Of a DNA stretch of 9,195 nucleotides, positions 1 to 6,322 are shown piece by piece. The stretch is taken from assembly GCA_034430655.1 (NCBI GenBank), contig DAOUEC010000218.1:1-9195 (forward strand), in the 5' to 3' direction. Made by a program: the position numbers and the translations under genes. Origin of the DNA: JAUWNP01 sp034430655 (GTDB taxonomy: Bacteria > Chloroflexota > Anaerolineae > B4-G1). Under the pieces are notes generated by a model. It was not told where the DNA came from and made no database searches. It saw only the letters and a program-made list of their open reading frames with translations. Within the stretch, counting starts at the first letter, position 1. Each line of letters opens with the position of its first letter.

Positions 1-67
1 CATCCTGGGTATAACGCATCTCCGGGTCCCGCCCCAGGTTGCCGATGATGATGATCTTGTGGTACAT
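1..67 (-). CDS. ssb: Single-stranded DNA-binding protein, N-terminus only
   Basis: The first 22 residues are visible before the gene runs off the left edge. They read M-Y-H-K followed by four Ile, then GNLGRDPEMRYT, the classic first beta strand and loop of the bacterial SSB OB-fold. SSB coats single-stranded DNA during replication, recombination and repair. Two ATG codons are adjacent, at 70 and 67. I chose 67 because a perfect AGGAGG (78-73) sits 5 bases upstream of it and only 2 bases from the other. The gene has its own strong promoter (separate entry), so it is not dependent on read-through from gdhA. The ribosomal protein gene that often precedes ssb (rpsF) is absent here. The rest of the OB-fold and the acidic C-terminal tail lie outside the window. 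Confidence 0.9.
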   Translation of the reverse strand, partial: MYHKIIIIGNLGRDPEMRYTQD

Positions 68-108
68 CATAACCTCCTATCAAATGGCTAGCGATCGAAC
101 GTGCGATT

Positions 109-137
109 ATCTTACCCTGAAAGCCATACAATGTCAA
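109..137 (-). promoter_or_regulatory. Sigma-70-type promoter of ssb
   Basis: On the minus strand there is a perfect -35 box TTGACA (137-132), a spacer of exactly 17 bases, and a -10 box TAAGAT (114-109) matching TATAAT at four of six positions. The predicted start of transcription is near 102, giving a leader of about 35 bases that carries the AGGAGG ribosome site of ssb. The position, directly upstream of ssb and downstream of gdhA, suggests ssb is transcribed independently. Confidence 0.75.
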
Positions 138-142
138 ACGTT

Positions 143-168
143 GAGCCCCTGCCCTGTGGCAGGGACTC
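143..168. other. Perfect hairpin between gdhA and the ssb promoter
   Basis: CCCTGCC (147-153), loop CTGT, and GGCAGGG (158-164) form a 7-bp stem. GAG (143-145) and CTC (166-168) extend it after one C/A mismatch. Neither strand shows a T-run after the stem, so it is not a standard intrinsic terminator. It lies about 100 bases past the gdhA stop and just upstream of the ssb -35 box. It could protect the 3' end of the gdhA transcript or act as a protein-binding site. Its role is not determined. Confidence 0.45.
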
Positions 169-235
169 GGATACATACGTTGGACAGGGTTACCCCCATC
201 CGCGCAGTTCGCAGACCTCGACCAACTGCTACCTG

Positions 236-270
236 CTAACGGCTGACGGCTAACGGCTGACGGCTAACGG
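236..270. repeat. Five-unit heptamer tandem repeat (CTRACGG)
   Basis: Five consecutive 7-base units begin at 236, 243, 250, 257 and 264. They alternate strictly CTAACGG, CTGACGG, CTAACGG, CTGACGG, CTAACGG, so the true period is 14. The array ends one base before the gdhA stop codon (272-274). No other known feature explains it. It is a short simple-sequence repeat of a kind seen again in other spacers of this window. Confidence 0.9.
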
Positions 271-271
271 A

Positions 272-1558
272 TTACACCCAACCGCGCAGTTTGCAGGCCT
301 CGGCCACGCGGCTCACGGCCACGATGTAGGCACCCATACGGTTGCTGACCCCGTGCCTCTGCGCCGCATCGTGTACAGCGTGGAAGGCGGCGGTCATCTT
401 CTTGTCCAGCCGCTCGTGGACGGTCTTCTCGTCCCAGTAATAGCCATAGGCGTTCTGGACCTGTTCGAAGTAGGACGTGGTGACCCCACCAGCATTGCAC
501 AGGAAGTCGGGAATTACGTAAATGCCACATTCCTGGAGGAACTTGTCCGCCTCCGGAGTAGTGGGGCCGTTCGCCGCCTCCGCCAGAATCTTGACCCGGG
601 GGCAAATCTGCTTGACCGTCTCCCCAGTGATGACGCCCTCGATGGCAGCTGGGATGAGGACATCCACTTCCTGGCAAATCCATGCCTTGCCATCCTGTAC
701 CTCGTACCCGGCCTCGACTGCAGCGTCCTTATCTATGGTTCCGTAGGGATCGGCGATGGTCTGGAGAAAGTGTGGGTCTATCCCTCCCTCTTTCGTGTAG
801 GTATAAGAGGTGCGGTCTTTGTGATCCCAGCAGCAGACACACACAACCGTGCCGCCCAGCATGTCTACGTAGTGAATGGCGGCGGACTGTGCCACATTGC
901 CGAAACCCTGGATCGAGGCGGTCGTTGTTTGAGACTCGATACCCAGGCACTTCAGCGCCTCACGGATGGTCACGATGACTCCGATGCCTGTAGCGGGTCC
1001 TCTGCCCGCTGACCCGCCCAAAGGCAGGGGCTTTCCGGTGATCACGCCGGGGGTGTGGTGCCCTACGAGCGTTTCGTACTCATCCAACATCCAGGACATA
1101 ATCCGTGGGTTGGTGGCGACGTCCGGCGCGGGGATATCCATATCCGCGCCCAGGATGCGGCCGACCTGGCGGATGTAGGCGCGGCTCAGTCGCTCCAATT
1201 CCCGCTCCGACATCTCCTTGGGGTTGCAGATAATACCGCCTTTCCCACCGCCCAGCGGGATGTCGGCCACAGCACACTTCCAGGTCATCCAGGCGGCCAG
1301 GGCGCGGACCGTGTCAATGGTCTCGCTGGGATGGTAGCGAATGCCACCCTTCGTCGGCCCGAGGGCATCGTTGTACTGGACGCGGAAGCCGTGGAAAATC
1401 TTGACCGTGCCATCGTCCATTCTCACCGGGAGTGTGACGTGCAGTTCACGCAGGGGCCAGCGCAACAGTTCGTGCGTTGCCGGATCCAGGCCCATGATCT
1501 CGGCTGCCTGGTCCAACTGTTTTTGTGCGATGGCAAAAGGATTCAGTTCTTCCGACAC
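272..1558 (-). CDS. gdhA: Glutamate dehydrogenase (Glu/Leu/Phe/Val dehydrogenase family)
   Basis: The enzyme interconverts glutamate and 2-oxoglutarate plus ammonia with NAD(P), in the cytoplasm. The product is 428 residues, the normal size of the short hexameric family. Substrate and catalytic motifs are present: GPTKGGIRY (residues 68-75, K70), PLGGGKGGI (101-109, K106) and DIPAPDV (141-147). The Rossmann motif GFGNVAQ is at 218-224. I chose GTG at 1558 over an upstream in-frame start at 1672. GGAGG (1570-1566) lies 7 bases upstream of the GTG, and the next residues, SEELNPFAIAQKQLDQA, are the usual family start. One oddity is the loop after the second Rossmann strand, residues 240-258. It is longer than usual and reads CVCCWDHKD where many members have VSDSxG, so coenzyme preference cannot be assigned. 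Leucine or valine dehydrogenase activity is less likely given the length and motifs. Confidence 0.93.
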   Translation of the reverse strand: MSEELNPFAIAQKQLDQAAEIMGLDPATHELLRWPLRELHVTLPVRMDDGTVKIFHGFRVQYNDALGPTKGGIRYHPSETIDTVRALAAWMTWKCAVADIPLGGGKGGIICNPKEMSERELERLSRAYIRQVGRILGADMDIPAPDVATNPRIMSWMLDEYETLVGHHTPGVITGKPLPLGGSAGRGPATGIGVIVTIREALKCLGIESQTTTASIQGFGNVAQSAAIHYVDMLGGTVVCVCCWDHKDRTSYTYTKEGGIDPHFLQTIADPYGTIDKDAAVEAGYEVQDGKAWICQEVDVLIPAAIEGVITGETVKQICPRVKILAEAANGPTTPEADKFLQECGIYVIPDFLCNAGGVTTSYFEQVQNAYGYYWDEKTVHERLDKKMTAAFHAVHDAAQRHGVSNRMGAYIVAVSRVAEACKLRGWV

Positions 1559-1835
1559 GTTTATTCCTCCATTCAAGTTGTGTAAGCAGTTTCGTAACTG
1601 TGCACAGGCTTCGGTGCGAGAACTCCGGCCTGCGCTGGGGTTTTCGCCCTCACTCATCCACCGGGCGATCACTGGGCAATCTTTTGGCTACTATCATATC
1701 GTAATTTGGTCGTGCGCACCTCCTCGATTGTTCTGCCCCTGACTACAGTATAGCCGCTCGCTCCAGACACGCCAGTGACAAACGGCACGTTTTGGCTGTG
1801 ATAACCTTCGGGGCTGGCATCGAATCTCTCGATTG
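1559..1835 (-). promoter_or_regulatory. gdhA leader region with candidate -10 boxes and a hairpin before the ribosome site
   Basis: This 277-base spacer separates the gatB stop from the gdhA start. It holds two -10-like boxes on the minus strand, TATACT (1752-1747) and TATGAT (1698-1693). Neither has a good -35 at 16-18 bases, and the nearest TTGTCA is 23 bases above TATACT. A hairpin lies just upstream of the gdhA ribosome site: CAGTT/AACTG around a 4-base loop, with outer TGTG/CACA pairs (1579-1606). An orphan AGGAGG (1724-1719) has no convincing start codon at the right distance. The layout implies a long, possibly regulated leader, but I see no recognisable riboswitch. Confidence 0.35.

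Positions 1836-1843
<8 letters not shown>
1810..1843 (-). terminator. Terminator-like hairpin at the gatB stop codon
   Basis: On the minus strand a GGGGCT/AGCCCC outer stem (1843-1838 with 1815-1810) encloses an ATCGA/TCGAT inner stem. The gatB stop codon is inside the 5' arm. The T-run expected after an intrinsic terminator is missing on both strands. It may therefore stabilise the 3' end or act as a weak terminator. The symmetrical outer stem is clear, and the function is inferred only from position. Confidence 0.35.
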
Positions 1844-3290
<1,447 letters not shown>

Positions 3291-3291
3291 T

Positions 3292-3320
3292 TTGACTTTT
3301 CTGGCCTTTTGTGCTAAAAT
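3292..3320 (+). promoter_or_regulatory. Near-consensus promoter driving the plus-strand small RNA candidate
   Basis: TTGACT (3292-3297) and TAAAAT (3315-3320) are separated by exactly 17 bases. Each box matches the sigma-70 consensus at five of six positions. This is one of the two best promoters in the window and the only strong one on the plus strand. Transcription would begin near 3327. It points away from gatB and into the structured segment at 3336-3396, where no plausible plus-strand protein gene exists. Its -35 box lies immediately outside the gatB start codon. Confidence 0.7.
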
Positions 3321-3326
3321 ATGCTT

Positions 3327-3396
3327 GCAAAGGTTCCCACCCGATGAAAGAGCCCCTGGGCTCTGCCGTAAGGCTTAGTCGGGTGGGTCGCTTTTT
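3327..3396 (+). ncRNA. Candidate structured small RNA, compact three-way junction, family unknown
   Basis: The predicted transcript is about 70 bases. P1 is a perfect 9-bp helix, CCCACCCGA (3336-3344) with TCGGGTGGG (3379-3387). Inside it P2 is AGAGCC (3349-3354), loop CCTG, GGCTCT (3359-3364). P3 follows with no spacer: GCC (3365-3367), loop GTAA, GGC (3372-3374). The GTAA loop is a GNRA tetraloop only when read on the plus strand, which supports this orientation together with the promoter. The junction strands are TGAA (3345-3348) and TTAG (3375-3378), which could continue P1 through two A-U pairs, a G-A and a U-G. A five-T run (3392-3396) follows P1 after four bases and could serve as the 3' end. 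I compared it from memory with SRP RNA, tRNA, hammerhead, fluoride, SAM and c-di-GMP elements and found no match. A gatB leader element on the minus strand is the main alternative. Confidence 0.5.
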
Positions 3397-4048
3397 AGTA
3401 GTACCGCCTCTCGCTATCCTCGAAGACCTCGTGCTCCGTCCGTATCAGGTGAGCGATGTTGTTCCACGGTCGCCGCTCCGCACGTGTCCACTTGACGTAC
3501 ACTGCCCAACTCAGATAGTCCACGATCTGCAGGTAAGGATGAGACTTGGAAGCATGCATCAGGATATCGTAGTGCTGACTAGGAGCGAGATAGCCTTTGA
3601 GGTTCTCCTTGATGCCCTTGAGAGTCGCCCGACGTACCCGGCGTACAGGGATGTTGTCCATAAAGACGATGACGCGGTCGAACGAAGTAGGGTGCTCATG
3701 GGCAAAGGTATCAGCGAACAAATGTCGGCAAGCGAAAGGGTAGAACCTGCGCGTATCGTACAGCGCCGGATCGAGCCTGGCTTTCTCAATGATGACTGTG
3801 TGCACCGCGAGATGGTCACAGGCACCGATGATGCCGAATACCCCGTCGCGCACCCATTGCCGATCCTCGGTGGCGTGGAAATACTCCAGGTTCTCGCCCT
3901 GTGTGATGACCTCGTGCTTAAATCGATGCAACGCAACAACGGCTGGCATCACATCGCGAGTCACCAGGCCAGTAAGCACCAGGTAGCGGGTGCCAGTGGG
4001 TGAGAAGTCGAAATTACCCGATTCATCGAGAAAAAGATAGAGGATCAT
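3395..4048 (-). CDS. DUF3800 domain protein, probable RNase H-like fold nuclease
   Basis: The product is 217 residues. It opens with YLFLDESGNF (residues 4-13), the hallmark acidic DES/DESG motif of DUF3800. Further likely active-site positions are the FHATED stretch (57-62), D131 after a hydrophobic strand (VIVFMD) and D177 in LQIVDYLSWAVY. Family members are predicted to adopt an RNase H-like fold with acidic catalytic residues. They occur in mobile and defence contexts, but a precise substrate is not established. I placed the start at ATG 4048 because the family begins right before this strand. Extension to 4126 adds 26 residues lying inside the DUF433 gene in another frame. The start has no ribosome site and overlaps the DUF433 stop by 26 bases, so translation is probably coupled. 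Base composition is lower in GC than the flanking genes, suggesting acquisition by transfer. Confidence 0.85.
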   Translation of the reverse strand: MILYLFLDESGNFDFSPTGTRYLVLTGLVTRDVMPAVVALHRFKHEVITQGENLEYFHATEDRQWVRDGVFGIIGACDHLAVHTVIIEKARLDPALYDTRRFYPFACRHLFADTFAHEHPTSFDRVIVFMDNIPVRRVRRATLKGIKENLKGYLAPSQHYDILMHASKSHPYLQIVDYLSWAVYVKWTRAERRPWNNIAHLIRTEHEVFEDSERRYY

Positions 4049-4247
4049 ATTCGCTTGCAACGGTCTGGGCCGCGTAGCGAATGACCGCCAGTATGTCTTC
4101 TCGCTCCAGGTGTGAATACTCTTCAAGGATCTCGGAGATGGACATCCCGGCGCCGAGAAGTTCTAGAAGAAACTGGACGGAGACGCGCGTGCCGCGAATG
4201 ATGGGTTTGCCCCCTAGAATGTTAGGATTACACACGATTCGTTCCAT
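4023..4247 (-). CDS. DUF433 family protein, antitoxin-like
   Basis: The product is 74 residues, the usual size. The signature is IVCNPNILGGKPIIRGTR (residues 4-21), followed by a predicted helix-turn-helix region (VSVQFLLELLGAGMSISEILEEY, 22-44) and a final helix. DUF433 proteins are typically encoded just before a DUF5615 PIN-like nuclease, and the pair is regarded as a toxin-antitoxin module. Here the downstream gene is DUF3800 instead. The start is ATG 4247, with AGGAGG (4260-4255) 7 bases upstream. An in-frame start at 4298 would add residues unlike the family. A TATAAT box at 4275-4270 gives the gene its own short leader. Autoregulation of the promoter by this protein is plausible from the family but not shown. 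Confidence 0.88.
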   Translation of the reverse strand: MERIVCNPNILGGKPIIRGTRVSVQFLLELLGAGMSISEILEEYSHLEREDILAVIRYAAQTVASEYDPLSFSR

Positions 4248-4269
4248 AGCTATGCCTCCTCCCCCCTGA

Positions 4270-4300
4270 ATTATATCCCATTTCGCGCTCTGCGCCACAA
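4270..4300 (-). promoter_or_regulatory. Promoter of the DUF433-DUF3800 cassette
   Basis: A perfect TATAAT (4275-4270) lies on the minus strand, with TTGTGG (4300-4295) upstream. The 19-base spacer is longer than ideal. The predicted start near 4263 leaves a leader of about 16 bases that is almost entirely the AGGAGG ribosome site. The arrangement makes the cassette independent of alr. Confidence 0.55.
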
Positions 4301-4306
4301 CACGAA

Positions 4307-4320
4307 CACGTCACAACGTG
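4307..4320. other. Small inverted repeat upstream of the DUF433 promoter
   Basis: CACGT (4307-4311), four bases, then ACGTG (4316-4320) form a 5-bp dyad between the alr stop and the cassette promoter, just above its -35 box. It may be an operator-like site or a short hairpin at the end of the alr transcript. There is no T-run beside it, so a terminator is unlikely. It is short enough to be chance. Confidence 0.25.
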
Positions 4321-4335
4321 GCGGAGCAGGGGGCC

Positions 4336-5490
4336 TCACAGGGATGTCCGCTCTACTTCCTTTCCTCCCCTCAGATAGATGCGCACGACTCGTGGCAGCA
4401 GGCTGGTGGTCACCTCGTAGTTGATCGTCCCGGCCCAGCGTGCGACCTCCTCGGCCGGAATATGTCCCTTCCCTTGCTGCCCTATCAGCACTACCTCGTC
4501 GTGCAATTTGACGGCTGGCATGTGGCTGACGTCTACGACGAACTGGTCCATACACACGCGCCCGACGATGGGCGCCCGCCGCCCCTGGATCAGCACCGCG
4601 CCCCGGTTGGAGAGGATGCGATGGTAGCCATCGCCGTAACCGACGGGGATGAGCGCTACGCGCGCGGGCTTGCCGGTGATATACGTCCGGCCGTAACTGA
4701 TGCTGGCCCCGGCGGGCAACGTGCGCACGCGGGCCACGCGGCTCTTGAGGGTCAGGGCCGGGCGCAGGGGAATGGCCGGCTCCACCTCGTCCGAGGGACG
4801 CAATCCATACAAGGCAATGCCGCAGCGCACCATGTCCAGCGCCATCTCCGGCAGGTCGAGCGTGGTGGCGCTGTTGGCCACGTGCTTGAGAGGGAAGGTG
4901 AAGCCCGCCGCCTTCAATCGTTTCACCACATCGCTGTAGATGCCAAACTGGCGGCGGGTGAAAGTCTTGTCGGCCAGGTCGGCTACGGCGTGGTGAGTGT
5001 ACAACCCCTCCAACACCAGGCCCGGCAACTGGCTCAGATAGCGCACGAAATCCAGCACCTCGTCAGGCAGGAGACCGTAGCGGCCCATACCAGTGTCCAC
5101 TTTGACGTGGACAGGCAGCGGTTTGCCTCCGGCCACTGCCGCCGCCGACAGTGCCTCAGCCTGGGACTTGCCGTTAACCGTCGGGGTCAGGCCCCAGCGC
5201 GCGACGCGCCCCGATTCGGCGGGCAAGGTGTAGCCCATAATGAGGATGGGGGCGGCGATGCCCGCTTGACGCAGTTGCACGCCTTCCAGGGTGCGATGCA
5301 CCGCCAGACGCGTGGCGCCGCCCTCCATCGCCGCCCGCGCTACCGGCACCGCTCCGTGGCCGTATCCGTTGGCCTTGACGGCGACCATCAACTCCGCTTT
5401 CCCCCCGGCGTGGGCTTTCAGACCAGCGGCGTTGGAGGCAATGGCGTCCAGGTCTATCTCCGCCCAGGTCAGAACGTCGTCCAGTGCCAC
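4336..5490 (-). CDS. alr: Alanine racemase, PLP-dependent
   Basis: The enzyme converts L-alanine to D-alanine for peptidoglycan precursors, in the cytoplasm. The 384-residue product has the standard two-domain layout: an N-terminal PLP barrel and a C-terminal beta domain. The PLP lysine is K39 in VAVKANGYGHG (36-46). The second catalytic base is Y266 in SISYGRTY (263-270). VDTGMGRYG (131-139), HVANSA (203-208), RCGIALYG (222-229) and RVCMDQ (311-316) are also as expected. The start is GTG at 5490 with AGGAG (5500-5496) 5 bases upstream. A terminator-like hairpin at 5533-5562 separates it from the LivF remnant, so alr probably has its own promoter or is attenuated. No clear promoter box is visible between that hairpin and the start. 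No key residue appears to be missing. Confidence 0.96.
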   Translation of the reverse strand: MALDDVLTWAEIDLDAIASNAAGLKAHAGGKAELMVAVKANGYGHGAVPVARAAMEGGATRLAVHRTLEGVQLRQAGIAAPILIMGYTLPAESGRVARWGLTPTVNGKSQAEALSAAAVAGGKPLPVHVKVDTGMGRYGLLPDEVLDFVRYLSQLPGLVLEGLYTHHAVADLADKTFTRRQFGIYSDVVKRLKAAGFTFPLKHVANSATTLDLPEMALDMVRCGIALYGLRPSDEVEPAIPLRPALTLKSRVARVRTLPAGASISYGRTYITGKPARVALIPVGYGDGYHRILSNRGAVLIQGRRAPIVGRVCMDQFVVDVSHMPAVKLHDEVVLIGQQGKGHIPAEEVARWAGTINYEVTTSLLPRVVRIYLRGGKEVERTSL

Positions 5491-5532
5491 GCTTGCTCCT
5501 CAAGAACACGGATTGGCAGGATTAACGGATGC

Positions 5533-5562
5533 AAAAGCCCCCTGCGCCCAAAACGAGGGGGC
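5533..5562 (-). terminator. Intrinsic terminator upstream of alr
   Basis: On the minus strand the 7-bp stem GCCCCCT/AGGGGGC (5562-5556 with 5543-5537), with a 12-base loop, is followed at once by TTTT (5536-5533). It would end transcription coming from the LivF remnant and the genes above it. Because it lies about 45 bases before the alr start, it could alternatively be an attenuator in the alr leader. The GC-rich stem plus T-run is clear only in this orientation. Confidence 0.65.
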
Positions 5563-5569
5563 CATCTCT

Positions 5570-5618
5570 TGCATCCTGCATCCTGCATCATGCATCCCGC
5601 ATCCTGCCTCTTGCATCT
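5570..5618. repeat. Seven-unit heptamer tandem repeat (TGCATCC)
   Basis: Seven consecutive 7-base units begin at 5570: TGCATCC, TGCATCC, TGCATCA, TGCATCC, CGCATCC, TGCCTCT, TGCATCT. Decay increases toward the LivF remnant, whose stop codon is at 5629. The repeat is non-coding and lies just after the LivF stop on the minus strand. Shared period with the array at 236-270 but a different unit suggests a common mechanism of growth, such as slippage. Confidence 0.9.
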
Positions 5619-5628
5619 TCCTGGCGAC

Positions 5629-5940
5629 TCACCCGCCCAGGTAAGCCTTCTTGACCTCCGGGTTGGCGGCCAGTTCCTCAGAGGGTCCCTCAAGCACAAG
5701 GTTGCCGTTCTCCAGCACGTAGCCCCGCTGCGCGAACTGAAGTGCCATACGGGCGTTCTGCTCCACGAGAAGAATCGTTGTTCCCTCCTGGTTGATTTCC
5801 TTCAGCACTTTGAATACGTCCGCCATCAGCAGAGGGGTCAATCCCATGGAAGGCTCATCCAGGAGCATCAATTTTCTTCCGCTCATAAGCGCCCTGCCAA
5901 CAGCCAGCATCTGCTGTTCACCCCCGCTCAATGTCCCGTG
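5629..5940 (-). pseudogene. livF: LivF-type branched-chain amino-acid ABC ATPase, 5'-truncated remnant
   Basis: Only the C-terminal 100 or so residues of a LivF ATPase remain. They include the ABC signature LSGGEQQ, Walker B (KLMLLDEPSMGL), the switch region (ILLVEQNA) and the usual ending AYLGG. Intact LivF is about 235 residues, so some 130 residues with the Walker A loop are missing. Upstream of GTLSGGEQQ the homology stops at about 5938. The frame then runs through non-LivF residues to a TGA at 5967-5965. Without Walker A the fragment cannot bind ATP as a normal subunit. No other liv gene (livG, livH, livM, livJ) is in the window. The break lies 14 bases from the stop of the 122-residue gene, pointing to a deletion or rearrangement junction. 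A misassembled join is possible. Translation could start at TTG 5931 but is unlikely to matter. Confidence 0.85.
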
Positions 5941-5953
5941 GCAGACAGTTTGC

Positions 5954-6322
5954 TTACATACTGCTCACTGGGTGTTCCGTGTGGGGTGGCGGGACGCCCA
6001 GGCCAGCCACACGCAGCAGTGCTTCGGACATTTGCCGGGCCCGCAGGGCCAGGAGCGGGCGGGCCTGATCCAGCGGCCAGTTCTCCCGCCAGGCCACGAC
6101 CTCCCGCTGCATTGCCGCCAGGTCCGGATGGGCCGTCGGAGGGGTATGGGGAGCACTCCACTCAATCAGCAGGGCAGCCTCTCTTAGAAGGTTGGCGACC
6201 AGGGGATCGTACTCGGGACGGGAACAACGGGATGAGACTCGGGCCAGGGTGGAGGCCAGGTTCCCCAACTGCTGGGGCCAGGCCATCTGTTGATACCGTT
6301 CCCGTAAGGACGACTGGCTCAT
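5954..6322 (-). CDS. Hypothetical protein, 122 residues, coupled to DUF5674
   Basis: I do not recognise this protein. It is soluble-looking, with no signal peptide or membrane segment, and rich in Ala, Leu and Arg. Predicted helices cover about residues 5-60 and 70-107 (for example QARPLLALRARQMSEALLRV), and it ends in a proline-rich tail (GVPPPHTEHP). Two motifs stand out, PEYDPLVANLLREAALLIEW and AWRENWPLDQARPLL. The start codon at 6322 overlaps the stop of the DUF5674 gene in an ATGA arrangement, so the two are translationally coupled and probably act together. The stop at 5954 lies right beside the LivF break, so the C-terminus may have been altered by the same event. A small adaptor or antitoxin-like partner is conceivable, but nothing in the sequence proves a function. 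Confidence 0.75.
   Translation of the reverse strand: MSQSSLRERYQQMAWPQQLGNLASTLARVSSRCSRPEYDPLVANLLREAALLIEWSAPHTPPTAHPDLAAMQREVVAWRENWPLDQARPLLALRARQMSEALLRVAGLGVPPPHTEHPVSSM

Noticed and set aside
39..239. Small plus-strand frame of 66 codons near the left edge
   Set aside because: It overlaps the ssb start, promoter and hairpin, has no ribosome site, and has no recognisable sequence.
1559..1672. Upstream extension of glutamate dehydrogenase by 38 residues
   Set aside because: The extension has no family similarity. A well-placed GGAGG and the conserved N-terminus both favour GTG at 1558.
1711..1724. Ribosome site of a leader peptide upstream of gdhA (AGGAGG at 1724-1719)
   Set aside because: The GTG overlaps the purine tract with no spacing, and the next ATG is about 20 bases away. 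No convincing short gene follows.
3327..3396. tRNA, SRP RNA or hammerhead ribozyme at this locus
   Set aside because: There is no cloverleaf or TTC loop, no SRP GGAA loop context, and the hammerhead core CTGANGA and GAAA are not both present.
3311..4003. Plus-strand frame starting at the small RNA promoter, which could make the RNA a messenger
   Set aside because: It lacks a ribosome site and is antisense to DUF3800. Its translation has no recognisable domain, and the RNA folding signal is a better explanation.
4049..4126. Longer N-terminus of the DUF3800 protein
   Set aside because: The 26 extra residues come from the DUF433 coding region in another frame and precede the family's usual first strand.
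5570..5618. CRISPR array
   Set aside because: The units are 7 bases and contiguous, with no spacers. No cas genes are nearby. The same applies to 236-270.
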